From: Echinostoma caproni
Lineage: Eukaryota > Platyhelminthes > Trematoda > Plagiorchiida > Echinostomatidae
Direction of reading: 5' to 3'
Length of the DNA: 64,000 nt
NCBI GenBank assembly: GCA_900618425.1
Contig: UZAN01040087.1
Coordinates: forward strand, 1 to 64,000
Every line of letters begins with the position of its first letter. Within the stretch, counting starts at the first letter, position 1. A program made the translations under genes and the position numbers. Below the pieces are notes generated by a model that saw nothing but the letters and a program-made list of their open reading frames with translations, had not been told where the DNA came from and ran no database searches. This document shows positions 46,776 to 58,974 of the stretch, one piece after another.

Positions 46776-48455
46776 TTGCGACTTGAAACATTACGGACAT
46801 CCTTTGGCTATATTTTACTTGAACAAGTGGTTGAAGTTCAAAGCCAGGTCTGCCGAAGCGGAGACAATTATGCGATTTATCAGGGAATGTACCGACCAAT
46901 ATGTTATCCAAAAACCTATTGGAAGTATCTGCAACGTTATGATATTCAACGGACATCCAGAACTCTGAAACGACATGTACTAAACCTGGTGGATGCTGTA
47001 CGGACGAAGAATATAGAAATGGACCGCTTGTCGATCCAGTACTGTGTATCCGCCGACCACCTGCCAGAGGAATATAAGTCTCTCTTCCAGCAGTACGTAA
47101 TGGACATAACCACCAAAGCTACGGAATGAAAATACGCCAAACTCGTAAACAGCCTCGAGACCAGCAGTCCCCAGTTGAAGTTCCCGAACGACCCGGAAAG
47201 TTACGCACATAAATATTCATCTGTTCAACTCGATATATTGGAGTTTGAAGTTTTGTCCCTTAGTCCTTTGTGTGCCTTTGAATCGAAAGTTCACCAGACA
47301 GAGATAGAGAGGCAATTTGAAAGTCTCATGCATCAACTCAACAATTTAACACCTAGGCATGCTCATCTAGTTCATCAACTCAAAACATCTCTTGTGCACT
47401 ATTGTCACCAGTATCATAACACACAAGTAGAGACAAGAACTATGTTGACAAAGAAAAATAAGGACACCATGAAACGTCTTACTCCAAACAAGGATATCAT
47501 AATTTCTCAACCGGATAAAGGGGCCGGCTGGGTGTTACTTAATAAAAATGATTACCACTCCAAACTAGAGAATATCCTCAGTGACTCCACAAAACTTTCC
47601 GCTAGAACATATGAGAAAGATATGACAAAGCAATCGGAATCTATGTTAACGTCCTTCTTGAAATAAATAAACACAGAAGGTCAAATATTACAAGCGGTTT
47701 TCGAAAAGTTGGTTCCAACTTGATCCTCGTAGCCGCGGCTCTGCGGATTACCGAAGGTGCTTAAACCAAACGTTCCGATACGACCTAAAATTGACATGCC
47801 AGGCTCGCCATACCATGCCATCGGCTAATGGACCCGGTAAACAAAGAGATTACCAAACATAGCCTGAAGGGTATGTTTAGAAAACCTCAATGTTCTCAAC
47901 AGAACTATGATGACCTCCAATGTGGAATCCTTGTTTACAGACGTACCGCTGATGAAGACAGTTGATCATATTTGTGACTTCTTAGTTTCTAGCAACATTC
48001 CCGTCGAAATTCCGGTGAACAAATTGAAAGAGTTGATTCTTAGATGCACATTTAACATACAGTTTTTGTACAATGATGAATCCTACAGACAGATCGACGA
48101 GGCAGCTATGTGGTTTCCAATAGGTCATATATTCGCAGATATTTTCTTAGCTAAACTGAAGAACGAAAATTTGAGAGAGACAATTTGGCATTTCGACATT
48201 TATTGCAGATACCTCGACCATACTTATATCGTTTATGATTCTCACATCAGCTACACACAGCTTCTCGATGAATTCAACAAGTGTCATCCGGCTATTCGTT
48301 TCACCTGCGAATCAGAGAAGAGCGGACAGCTACCCTTCTTAGATATAATATTAACAAAGCGAGACATTTATTATTACTCGTTGGGAGTTTCGTGTTGTGT
48401 ACAGAGAACAATTGCAGCTCGAATGAAAATAAATGTGGTTCACTTCTTTTAAGAG
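46776..48455 (+). mobile_element. Penelope-like element, RT pseudogene (longest copy)
   Basis: A single reading frame interrupted by stops at 47127, 47664 and several between 47700 and 47880. Blocks in order: an N-terminal helical region; ISQPDKGAGWVLLNKNDYHS (RT1, from 47511); LCGLPKVLKPNVPIRPKIDM (from 47739); VESLFTDVPL; FLYNDESYRQIDEAAMWFP, where relatives have QxDGVAMGSP; ADIFLAKL; YCRYLDHTYIV in place of the Y-V-DD-T box; and CESEKSGQLPFLDIIL. The second catalytic Asp is His and the GSP turn is lost, so it is inactive. The endonuclease was not seen downstream. Confidence 0.88.
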
Positions 48456-49345
48456 CACTGGTACAAACTCAATGTGCTTTGTCCGTTTATTTTCTAGCCT
48501 AGACCAGTGTTTTTCGGTCACAGTAACAATAGCGGATATGATTGTTAATATGTTCACTCTAAAAGCACCTTTCGGCTCATATTTCCAACTGATTTGACTT
48601 GTGTCAACACCTGTGAACGAATGAATTTGTTTTCGTAACGCTCACCTCATCAAGATGACCAGACAATATCCTACATAAATCGTTTTGTTATTCGCCCTGT
48701 CTGATCCGCGCGTTATGAATAACCCACTCGGTGCTCTAAACAATTGTGTACGTTAGTTGACAGTTTTCATGATGATCGGTTGTCTCAGTTTGTAAACAAC
48801 TGTAATCAAATTCCGATCGTTCACACAACCGGAAAATTCATATGGGTACCAAAACCTAACATGAAGCTGACTGTGACATCAGATTCATCCTCGTAGCCTC
48901 CAACCCAAATTTGGGTTAATATTTCTCAGTACCAGACAAAATGGCAATCGGTTGATCCATGGTAAAACCCCTCACGAAAACGTCTAGGTTATATTCCTTT
49001 TAAGTTTGGATTATTAACCCAGTTTGAACGTTTTGTAATGCTCTTGTTGTCACGTCTAGTCCACCCGTGTGCTGATGGCACTCCTGCTGCACAATTGAAG
49101 TTCACTGGGCCTACCTAAGACTCATGGTTGTATACACGGTGTGGTTTCTCGCTCGGTTTAGTTGAGCCAAGGCTGTGCCCCTTGTTGTGGCTGAACCATC
49201 CGACCGATCAATAAATGAACCCTATCGGTGGTGTGATTTCGGGCCAGCCGAGGTGGAGGATAGGTTCCGAATCCGATGCTCAATAAATGTTGATAGAGAA
49301 TTGCAAGAGAAGGCATTCAAGAACACCACCCCAGTTGGCGTTGTC
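48456..49345. other. Unassigned stretch between mobile elements
   Basis: No domain recognised. GATCAATAAATGAACC near 49207 could be the 3' end of another retroposed copy, but no head was identified. Confidence 0.35.
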
Positions 49346-49350
49346 GCGGA

Positions 49351-49796
49351 TTGACGAGGACGGGAGTATGGCAATCACAGCTTATTTGGTCGGAACATCG
49401 TGTCAGAATGAGTAGAGCGGTTAATCCTATGTGCACGATCACCGGGGTGATTTTGAAGCGGGTCAAGCATCGTTTACTGTCAACAGCCGAAACGATCGTA
49501 ATTTCGTTGAACCACTGCCACCTTGTGCGTTCAGTCCTCAATGATTTACCTGAGTTTGTCCGCAGGAATAAGTTGGTTGTATGCAACAGCACACATTTTC
49601 ATTTCGGCTTGGAGGTGGTGCTTGATGAGTTGTATATTCCGGTGCCATTTTGCTGCGCCTTGTACCTTATTCTTCTGCACGAAACCCAATTGAAGGTGTC
49701 TGGAGTGTGATCAAGCATTGCGTGAAGCAAAGCATGCGTCAGCAATACGGGGTCGTACTTGCGGGGAATTCATTTGGTTCCTTGTATGCGAGATAA
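49351..49796 (+). mobile_element. Tc1/mariner (DDE_3) transposase remnant
   Basis: An open frame from 49351 reads SVLNDLPEFVRRNKLVVCNS and then an H, where relatives have a DN-x-x-x-H box. After a one-base frameshift near 49640-49667 the frame reads RNPIEGVWSVIKHCVKQSM, the LNPIE-x-x-WS-x-IK signature of the third catalytic residue, and ends at TAA 49794-49796. The second catalytic Asp is Cys. Terminal inverted repeats and the N-terminal DNA-binding domain were not found. Confidence 0.75.
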
Positions 49797-50895
49797 TGGC
49801 GGATGCAGTGCAGTGCTGAGACTGCCAGGATGTCAGTAAACCCAGATATGTGTGCAAATATGATCCAACATGTATCTATGATTTTCTCTAAAGTGCTCAA
49901 TAATGAGGATATTTAAAAAATGATCACGTTTTAACATGCTCATTTTTTCATTGGGAAATTCTCTTTTTTCGACAAAACGATTTGGATCAATTTTGTGGAA
50001 AGCGGAAGTGCGGCGAGTCAGACATTTGTACATGTTATGCGTCACCTAATGACTGTCAGTTTTCAGGAGTCTGAAATGAAAGTAGTGAATCACTTGTAGT
50101 GTATTTATATCGGCAGAGAATTTAGGCGTGCAGGATTATAAAATGGTTATTACAACGTTTCAATCCAAACTGGGACTGGTTGTCAAACGTAATTTAAATC
50201 AATGAGATATTGGGATTACCATCTTTCCGGGAGCCTGTGTGATGTGAGTGAGACTTATGTTTGTCTGTCTCGACGAGTAGTTTTAATCAATTGACCGAGT
50301 GTAGAGCTTCAAGAGTTAATCGTTGCCCCTTTTTCTTAACTCGCGCCATCACCTTTTAGTTATTGATTACGATCTCGTGACCTGTCCGTGTGCAGTCATT
50401 CCAGAATGGTGACCTCGGGTCATCGCGTCCGATGGCAGGCTGATGTTCATATAGGTGAGAATGTATTTGTTTGCCTGTCTCAAGTATGTCGTGTTGATTG
50501 CTGCCCGGGCACGTGTAGATTGCCCCTGATCGTTCGTACTGTTTGACTCGACCCTTATCATAAAACAATACCGGCGATGCATAAGAACAAAGTCAAAATG
50601 CGAAGACATTTCCTTTCGATATATTTCTTCGGGCATTTACGTATATAGTTCGATTCGTCAATAGAATTATACAAGGCCTAGACTGAAGTAAATTTCAATC
50701 TATGCTGTCCTATGAAGACAGGTTTTGTTCACACTGGCAAAATACGCTCTCCGCGGTTGAAAGCTCTTAGAAGATAAAAAGAATTAGCGTTCAAGATACA
50801 CCAAACAGTCACTGCCAAACAACTTACACTGCAAATCAGAGGAGAGATCAAAAGATTGAATGCTTCATTCATAAAACAAGTTACGGGAGCTGAAG
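49797..50895. other. Unassigned stretch
   Basis: Nothing recognised beyond short unassigned ORFs. Confidence 0.45.
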
Positions 50896-50899
50896 ACGG

Positions 50900-51255
50900 A
50901 AGACGGCTATGACAATGGATCAGACTGAATACTTCTAGACGCTTTGAATGCATTTTGTCTTTCCCGATCCCCTTAGTCATCAATTCCTTACCCATCGCCA
51001 GAACTCATACGACTAAATTTCTAGGAGTTACCATAGATAGCAATATACGGTGGTCTTCTCATGTGCTACCTTGTTTTGGTAGACTGCGTCGCTTATCTTT
51101 TCAGATACGCAACCTACGACAATTTCGCGTCAGATATGAAACTGTTTTTTTGTTTATCAATGCATTTTCCCTATCATACTTTATTCTTCGTCTGTTATTT
51201 CCCCTGGTCTACTTAGGAAGGAATTCATTACTCTACGTCGCGGTTTGGTGATTAA
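50900..51255 (+). mobile_element. LINE fragment (RT thumb region)
   Basis: An open frame reads PLVINSLPIARTHTTKFLGV, TIDSNIRWSSHV and LRRLSFQIRNLRQF. This is the V-x-x-x-KYLGV-x-ID-x-L-x-W-x-x-H-V block after the catalytic domain of LINE reverse transcriptases. The remainder degenerates by about 51250. It is from a different family than the 5.4-kb copy. Confidence 0.75.
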
Positions 51256-52011
51256 CAGACGTGTTTCTCTTATTCCTTTAAATAAGATTGTTCGAAGACA
51301 GTTTTTACTCACTGCTTGTGAATATCACACATTAACCTAAATTTGCCCGATTTACTTTGTGTGAAGAAGGTGTTTAAGTAATATGTGGTATGATTTCAGC
51401 GATAAAGATTATCGAATTCAGGGCCCATAATCCAAAAAGTGCATTTTGGAAACATTCCATTTTTCGAACTTGTATTCTCTTTTAAAATCCCGTAACTCTT
51501 ATGGAAATTATGGCATCTTTCGACAGCCCTCGTTTCGTTATTTCTATTGCAGCTAATTTGATGGAGATACCTCATTCCGTTCCGAAAATATGGTCAAAAT
51601 GGTCATTTTGATTGTCCAGAGCTTGAAAGTGCTCCTGTGGTGGTATCACAGAGATGGATTATGACCTGGAAGTGTCGAAAAAGCTGGATGTGAATCTGGT
51701 CAATACTGATGTGTATATCGATCGAGCATGATCTGTCGGTGTCCCAGTGCAGCAGCTTGAGGTGTAGCTTATGAATTCCATTGCAGTATCGTGCCATAGC
51801 GGTAAGCAATGGCTTAAGCGTTGACCGCGCATGATTCATTGGCATCAGCGGAAGGGGACAAATACACAATCACACAAACAGCCATACCCGTACTAGCAAG
51901 ATAAACAACCGATACGTACGCCATGAGAATTGAGGTGTGTGTGTATGTGACCGAAGCCCGTTCCACAATCGTCCCTCGCACTTCAACGGGAGGTAGAGAA
52001 GTCGGTGTTAC
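51256..52011. other. Unassigned stretch
   Basis: Nothing recognised; may contain the degraded end of the LINE fragment. Confidence 0.4.
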
Positions 52012-52071
52012 ATGGTGAACATCCAAGCATCGCTGAGAGGCTTGTCAACACCGGTGAGGCCAACGCGACAG

Positions 52072-52190
52072 CTTGAAATAATCCGAGGACATCTTGAAAT
52101 AATGGTCAGCAAACTTGAAATGATTCCCGGACATCTTGAAATAATCCGAGGACATCTTGAGATGATATTGGGACAACTTGACTTGCAAAA
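52072..52190 (+). repeat. 21-bp minisatellite, five full units, reads as heptads
   Basis: Five exact-length 21-bp units starting CTTGAAATAAT (52072, 52093, 52114, 52135, 52156) and a partial sixth. An ATG-initiated 61-codon frame (52012-52197, plus) turns them into seven-residue units such as LEIIRGH and LEMIPGH with leucine and isoleucine at a/d-type positions. The opposite strand is also open. CAG precedes the first unit and AAAG|GTATAA follows the last, so an exon is possible, but nothing else supports a gene. Confidence 0.8.
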
Positions 52191-52199
52191 GGTATAATG

Positions 52200-54545
52200 C
52201 ATGATTTTCCGTGATTGGGAAGTAAAACTAACGTGTACACCAAGAAACGTTTGTCAATTGATTGATTGTTCTTTGGAAATTTTAGTAGCATACGATGAAT
52301 TTAATCGATTGTGATATCCCAGGACGCGTCCGTTTATGCGATCTTCGCATTCTGTGTTGCGCTACTGATCTGCTAAAAATCACAATACATTCTATATATC
52401 AAAATGTAAAGTCCCTTCACAAGTTCTCACGGGTTAACTTCCGGAAATCTTCGTTGTATCTTGGAGATTTTCTTTGTGTGGTTACACATGAATATTCCTG
52501 CTTCAACAATTATAACTATGGTTTACTGCATTCTAGAGTACTTGGACCGACTGATTGTGGTATTTTCACCGTTTTTTGTTGAGATTATGCTTCAGTCATC
52601 ATTCACAACAACAAAAACGCATTTTTTGTTGATAAATGTACTCCAACAAACATTTGAGTTCATTTTGTCTATAATCTTGTGCTTGTAGCTTCTGAACTTA
52701 GTTAGTTTATACTTTGCAAATCAACCTGTGTTTGTGCATGGAGCTCATTCTTATAGGTTCAACAAACAACACGGCGGCACGCAGATCGGTGTGGTTCACG
52801 TATTGTCCAGTCAGCGCGTAATGAGAGACCCAACTTGTGGTCTAGACAATCATGTGTAGGTAGTGAACAGTTCTAGCGATCAACGATCTCAGAGCGTAAG
52901 CGCAGTCGGAATAGAAATGAAAACACCGGTCAGCAAAACACGTTTCAAAGTGATAATAGTGCTGAGGCATACACTCAATACTCCGTGTAAAACGTACGTT
53001 GAGTATAATTTCTGCGCATTGAGACAGAATTCCTGACTGGGGGATAATGTTCCTTTTACTGTAAGAACCAAATGACGTAAAGGACTACGATGAAATTGAA
53101 ATCGATCGTCTTACATATATCCGCTCCGAAAATGATTAAACATTGACAGCATATGGAATGCTGAAATGACGCTCACAACCAAATTCACGTCCATTATCAC
53201 CAAAGTCGATTGATGAACATTGTGACCACGAAAATAGTGATCTTCAACATTCCGGAAGTGCTACATTACTGATCTATGAGCTGACGGTAATGAATTTTGC
53301 TTTAAATGGCTCTACGCTAATTTTCCTGGAAACAGCTTCAAGAAAAAAATCCCGTAAACGAGAGAAAAGCGGGATGTGGGTCAGCAAACATTCAAAAAAT
53401 AATTACAAAAAATAACGTTTGAGATCAGCCTGTCAAAAGAAACACAAAATATGAGTACATATATTATAATGAATGTTAGACAAACCTGGTATTCAGAGAT
53501 AGCAACAAAAATATCTCAACTCCTTCGCAACTTGCGGAGTGAAGCATAAACATAATTGCAAATCTGACCCGATATTTCCATGTTAGACATTGAAAACTTA
53601 TTACTTTTTTGGATGCCAAGCACTAAAATTTGGCTAATCACTTCGTCCTTAGTGAAACCTGTGAACAAAGCGTCTTATTCGTATCTCTATCGATATGTGT
53701 AGTGCAAGCTGTCGGTTAGGAAGCCGAATCATCCAGATATCACTTAGGCGTTACACACCATTAGGAAATGGTTACATTCATCAGAGGCTTTATCTTTGGA
53801 TAAACCCAATCAGGTTTCATAATAATGGAACACTGCTTGTGGTCTTACGTTGATTCATAAAGAGGAAACTAACGTATTTACAAGGAGTGCTACGCATAAC
53901 GAAAAACAAACTGATGTTGTACGTATAAATTAATGCGTATGAGAGTCGTAACTGCAGGTGATACCGATGTAAGTTCCAGTGAAATCTATCAGTAGTTAGT
54001 CTGAGTCGTTTTGAATTTCTTTGCCTCGGTGATATATCTCAGCTTAGCGATCAAATCATGAATACACATATCCACCAAAGATACTTTGATCCCCAGATTC
54101 TGCATTATTTCTTCCATAATGGTAAACCATGTTCACATAGAAGTCAAAATCAAAGTTTTCTAGTGTAGAAATACTTACAAATGATTGCTTTCCTTGTCCC
54201 ATAGGGTTTGGCAAAAAGTGATCGATTTACTGTTCATAGAAATATCACAAATTATCCTTGTTGTGTGTACTGCTATAAATGTTAAAACCTAGGACTTATC
54301 AAAGTTTTATGCAGCTTGTGCTTAAGAGAATCAACTGCGGGAGCAGAAACAATTTGGAGTATAAACACTGAGGGCAAACGAATGAGGCCGGCATTCTAGT
54401 TGACATTTTTTGAGCACTAATTTGAATGAATGCCGCCTCAGGTGAATGCTGGACAACAAGGCGAATAGTGAACGACATGGATAATTAGGGTTCTGCATTA
54501 TTTGACACAACAATAATTCGTCGATACTGTGTGGAGTACAGACTC
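52200..54545. other. Unassigned intergenic stretch
   Basis: About 2.3 kb; small ORFs only, no domain, repeat or RNA gene recognised. Confidence 0.5.
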
Positions 54546-54549
54546 AATG

Positions 54550-54816
54550 ATGCCCGGCTTTCCACAGTGGTTTAGTCGCTGTCATTGGTGCGCTTTGTAC
54601 CCTGTGGTCTGAGGTTCGTGCTCCGCCACCATCACCCAACTTTGGTGGTAGACAGCTTTGCTATCGCCCGGTTCCATACCACGCCTGATCTATCGGGGCC
54701 TTATGTGGTTCGACACTCCCAAGTATCGGGGTTACCATCAATGAACAGCAGGTCCTAGTGACTATGGGGTTCCCCCCCCCTCTGCTGTTTATCACAGACT
54801 GGTGCGTAATAAAAAA
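54550..54816 (+). repeat. tRNA-derived SINE-like repeat with A-rich end
   Basis: CAGTGGTTTAGTCGCTG is A-box-like, and GAGGTTCGTGCTCC 40 nt later is B-box-like. The copy ends GGTGCGTAATAAAAAAAAG. A poly-C run precedes the tail. It abuts a LINE fragment on the opposite strand. Confidence 0.55.
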
Positions 54817-54821
54817 AAGTC

Positions 54822-55005
54822 AGTCTTCAACTGCAGTCCCTTGACCATTTTGGTGGTCATTCTTTGTGGCCGTTCTAAAACCGCACCGTCGCGTTTTAGC
54901 CAGGGATTCCATACTTGAGTGGCGTATTCAATGTGGGGTCGGATGAAGGCTGATTGCAGCCGTGCGAACAGCGTAGGTTCAAATTTGCCAAAGTACCTTA
55001 TCTAA
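54822..55005 (-). mobile_element. LINE fragment (RT C-terminal, CR1/Jockey-like)
   Basis: On the minus strand one frame reads LFARLQSAFIRPHIEYATQV, WNPWLKRD and LERPQRMTTKMVKGL. This is the F-IRPxLEYA-x-x-VW-P-x-x-KKD and LE-x-VQRRATK-x-V order. It matches the type of the 40.6-kb fragment and lacks everything else. Confidence 0.82.
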
Positions 55006-57660
55006 AATGAGGAAACCGTGGGTCATATACTTTAAATATTCACATCTAACACTTAACGAACCCGATACAAAGCTATCAGCACCGGTAGAATCATGGATAA
55101 CTATGAGTCGCTCTTATTATCACCTGCCTCAATCCCTAAATCAGTAGAATAGCAGAGAGAGAAACTGTAGAAATAAGGTTTTGTTTCATTGCAATTATAG
55201 GAAGGATGGACTGGTCAATCAGCAAGTAACATTGACAAAAGTACTACTTCTGTTAGCGAGTAAGCAAATTCGAATTTTATCTTGCCACTTGGATGAAATT
55301 CTGCCCATTCTTTCAATGTACCTTGCACGTTTGAGCAAATTGTCATATGTGCCACTCAATGGTACAAATATATATGGACAACTCTGCATTTGGTTCCAAA
55401 GTATCCAGGCTGGAGGAAACCACGTGAAAATCAACAGATGACGTGGAGAAGAGGCATGAAGATTTGCAAAGAGCCATTGGGTAGAGTACGTGTCTCTCGC
55501 CTTCCAGTTTGAGGGCCGAAAGACTCCATAACCAGTTGGCTGGGCACATTGAAGGATATGACAATTAACCGACAGCAGTGGCGTTCTTATTGTTATTTCT
55601 TATCAGACCAGAAGGCTTGAAACGGTACGTTCGGTTGTGCACTCTGTGCGGACCATAAGGGTTCACCTTCTTCTCCCTCCCTCAAAGTAGGTCCAATCCC
55701 CGTCCGCCTTAAATCTTACCGCTAATCTCGTATGCATTGCGAGTTTGGCAGCGATCAGTGAAGTTTGTTGCACTGTATTTCGCTGTACGATGATTATGAT
55801 GACATCGCTGTTTCCCGAGGGGCCCTGGGTCTTAATGGGATTTAATTGGCAGGCTACGAAGAGACTATACACTGAACCCAATCATGCTGTGTGCGATGCA
55901 GATATAGACGTTCTAGTATGCTGACCGGTTTGTCTATCCAGCTTTACTCGGCTAACCGAGGTTGATTAACACGGGGTCAACAACACAGTTTGCATACGAA
56001 TGCATACTCCCGGTGAGTTCCACCTCATGTCATTACGTTCCACTCTATACAAGGAAATAACTGGTGTTATGTTGAGGTCAAACAGTTAGACTTAAATAAT
56101 TAGCGCAAAGGGGAGGGGGGATCAATTTGTCCCGATGCCCCTTGTTCAGATACGAACGAGTTACGCAGTTACGTCAGTAATTAATTTAGTCTGAAGTTCG
56201 TCGACTTTCGGCCAATCGTGGGTACCCCTTGACTCGGAAGCAACTACGTTCTTACTGGTTAAGCCAGAGGACTCGCAGTTGAGGCAAACATGTATTGAAG
56301 TACCGTAGCACAGGAAATGTGTCAGATCGTGGTAACCAAAATTTGTGCTAAGCCATGGAGACAACGTGCATGCAGATCGATGGAAAGCTAAAAAGGAAAA
56401 AGCGGAAAGTCACCAGAGCGAGAGGATGCAATAGATAGCAATAATATAAAACAAATGTCACAGTGCGCTAGTACTGATATAAAAATGTGAAAATATAATC
56501 AGACTTTGGAGGAAATATGATGTCCGGCAAACGTTTGATATTGTCCGGGTTTACTTTACAATCGGTCACACTTCATGCGTGCTGTTGTCCACATTGGGCC
56601 AGGGAAGTTTTAGTGTTTTCTGTGTACATCACTCTGGCTTCACTAAGCGGATGATAACTGTCAGGGCTGTTACTAGTGTTTTAAATCGATCGGCCTTGAA
56701 TGTTTTGAGATATTCACTAACTGATGGCGAAATCCAAATAAATTTCCATTGGATGTTGAATTTCTACAAAATATGATTCCGTTGTGTCTACACCACATGG
56801 ACCGATGTTTCGTGCTGCTCCTGCCATGTCATACTACCGTCTCAAATTAAAAATCAACAACCAGTATGTCTTGTGAGTCATAATATGCGTTCAAAACTTG
56901 GCAAGCCGGTCTAGTTAATTTCCTGCATGAGAAGAATCTCTCTTAAACCCACAAACAGGCATTATGTGTATCTCGCGAAACCAATCTCTGCCTTTGACTT
57001 TTCAAATAGCTGATAATTTTCGCCCATCTTTTCTATAAAAACTGGCACGAAACTATATTATCAAAATGGCTGAACAAACTGTGATCAGACAGCAATTGAC
57101 CGTACTGCCCAAGTTGTCCTGTCCTATGATTTGTCCGTCACAGGTCGTGGGACCGAGGAAATATACAAACGTGAAATGCGCAAGACAGGTGATCTTTTTG
57201 CTGATTTCACATAAGCATAACTCAATTTCCCCCATGGAATAAAAAGCCAAGCAACTAATAATCAGAATGGTATACCACAATCAGTACTCTGAAGACCGTA
57301 ATGCGTTTCTCCAATTGTTGATGATTTTGGTGAAACCACGGTTTCAAATGTGAAACAATATTACGTCTACCTGATCAGTAACCGACCTCTAAAGTCGCAA
57401 ATTGATCCTTTCATGGCAGTAAGAATTTCATCAGAATTTTTGAACAGCATTTTAACGTTTAGTGCGTTGGTGTGCGGCGGACCAACATCCTATCCAAAGG
57501 TTGCTTTGGGGCCTAAATGTTTATGTACCTGTTATAATCATTCCAAACGTGAGCATAGAATAGAAACGTTTTCATGAAGATGGAAAAACAGGAAAACAAC
57601 AAGACATTTATGAACCTCGGACCTGATCCACTAGTCAAATCAGTGGGATGTTTTCCGAAA
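55006..57660. other. 5' flank of legumain gene
   Basis: No exon, tRNA or transposable-element domain recognised. The ORF at 57350-57577 shows no similarity. Confidence 0.45.
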
Positions 57661-57668
57661 TCGTGAGC

Positions 57669-57676
57669 TATAAATA
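57669..57676 (+). promoter_or_regulatory. TATA box of legumain gene
   Basis: TATAAATA lies 45 nt before the legumain ATG (57721), implying a transcript start near 57700 and a very short 5' leader. Confidence 0.6.
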
Positions 57677-57720
57677 CAAAACTAGATCAGTTGGTTGCAT
57701 TCATTGAGCCTGTCATAACT

Positions 57721-57846
57721 ATGCTTTTCAGCCTGTTACTGATCAGCCTGTTGAGTAGACACGTGCTGGCGACTGAGGAGAAAAAAACCAACCACTGGGC
57801 TGTTCTTGTTGCAGGATCAAACGGTTGGGGAAATTATCGTCATCAG
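57721..57846 (+). CDS. LGMN: Legumain (asparaginyl endopeptidase, C13) exon 1
   Basis: Start of a C13 cysteine protease, normally secreted to the gut or lysosome, that cleaves after asparagine and activates other proteases. From the ATG at 57721 the product has a signal peptide (MLFSLLLISLLSRHVLA, about 17 residues), a short acidic-basic linker, then NHWAVLVAGSNGWGNYRHQ, the conserved N-terminal strand of legumains. The exon ends CATCAG|GTAAGT in phase 0. The frame is also open upstream with a TTG, but the ATG places a proper signal peptide at the N-terminus and a TATA box lies just upstream. Confidence 0.93.
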
Positions 57847-58970
57847 GTAAGTGAGATGATATTTTGCGTTTTCTCGCTCATAAATATATTTACTGTTATG
57901 TTTTACTCGAACAAAAACTAGGTTATTTGTTTGATTCCGATAATGACTTGTTCTAAATTGGTCCGAGAGTTTCAGATGTTCGCAACCGAAACGTAAAAAT
58001 TATTACTGATACTATACACTACGCAATATGTAACATGTTGTCCTCATTGATAACCTCATTTGAGCGGTAGCTCTCGTTGAAATATTTACGAAAGTTTCCA
58101 TAACGCCTGCGCCTTAACCAACAGAAACAACTATCTCATTTTGAAAGAATTTCAACTTTGGGTTTATTTCAATATGTATTTAAAATAGCACAAATCGCGA
58201 ATGTACCAAAGTTCTGATCGGAACGATCGGAGAATGTGTTATCTCATTTCTCTCTTCTTTAATCAAGAAAACATATTCTCAAGTCTTTATTCAAAAAGCC
58301 GTTCACACTGACTGCAATCAGTCAAGTCGAGCAAACATAGAGCTTCTCCTCCAGCGGAGAAGGTAATTTTAGGAACATTTGTACATCACGGTAACCATCG
58401 TAGATGACCACCACATATATTGTTTCTGAGCGCACAGAGACAGGAGGAATTTTAGCTGAATTGTGATGATATCTCTAACGGATACAATAAAAACCTTCAA
58501 CTTATTCGACAATCTCCATTCAATCGGGTAAAGCGGACAGAAGTATTCGTGTTTGTTGACTGCGTGGTCCAAATCAAATTAATGAATGATGGTCGCAGTC
58601 AACACGGTTCTTAACTTTCCTAAATCAATCCACTGAGTTAGGGTTCTCACACAGTCCATTAAACGCCTACTAGTTAGTTCGGACTGCGTGGCTTACTGCA
58701 CACGAACAAGTGATGTGATAAACACAAGTTAAGTCGCTTCCATAGGTGATCTGTCTTTTGTGTGCGAACAGGGAGAGCTGAACCGAACATATTTCTTGTT
58801 TTCTTCATAGTTTCAGACACTTCGTTCTGTGGTTGAATGAGAAGTGTGTCTGATAATCACCAATTTTTATAAAATTGATTCAATAAGTGTGAAGGTTCAT
58901 TTTCAAGCTCAATCGGAGATTGCTTTCATTATGAATGTACAGTTGTTTCCGAGTTCGCTTGTGGTGCATA
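57847..58970. other. Legumain intron 1, 5' part
   Basis: No exon or repeat recognised before the LINE fragment. Confidence 0.5.
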
Positions 58971-58974
58971 GTAC

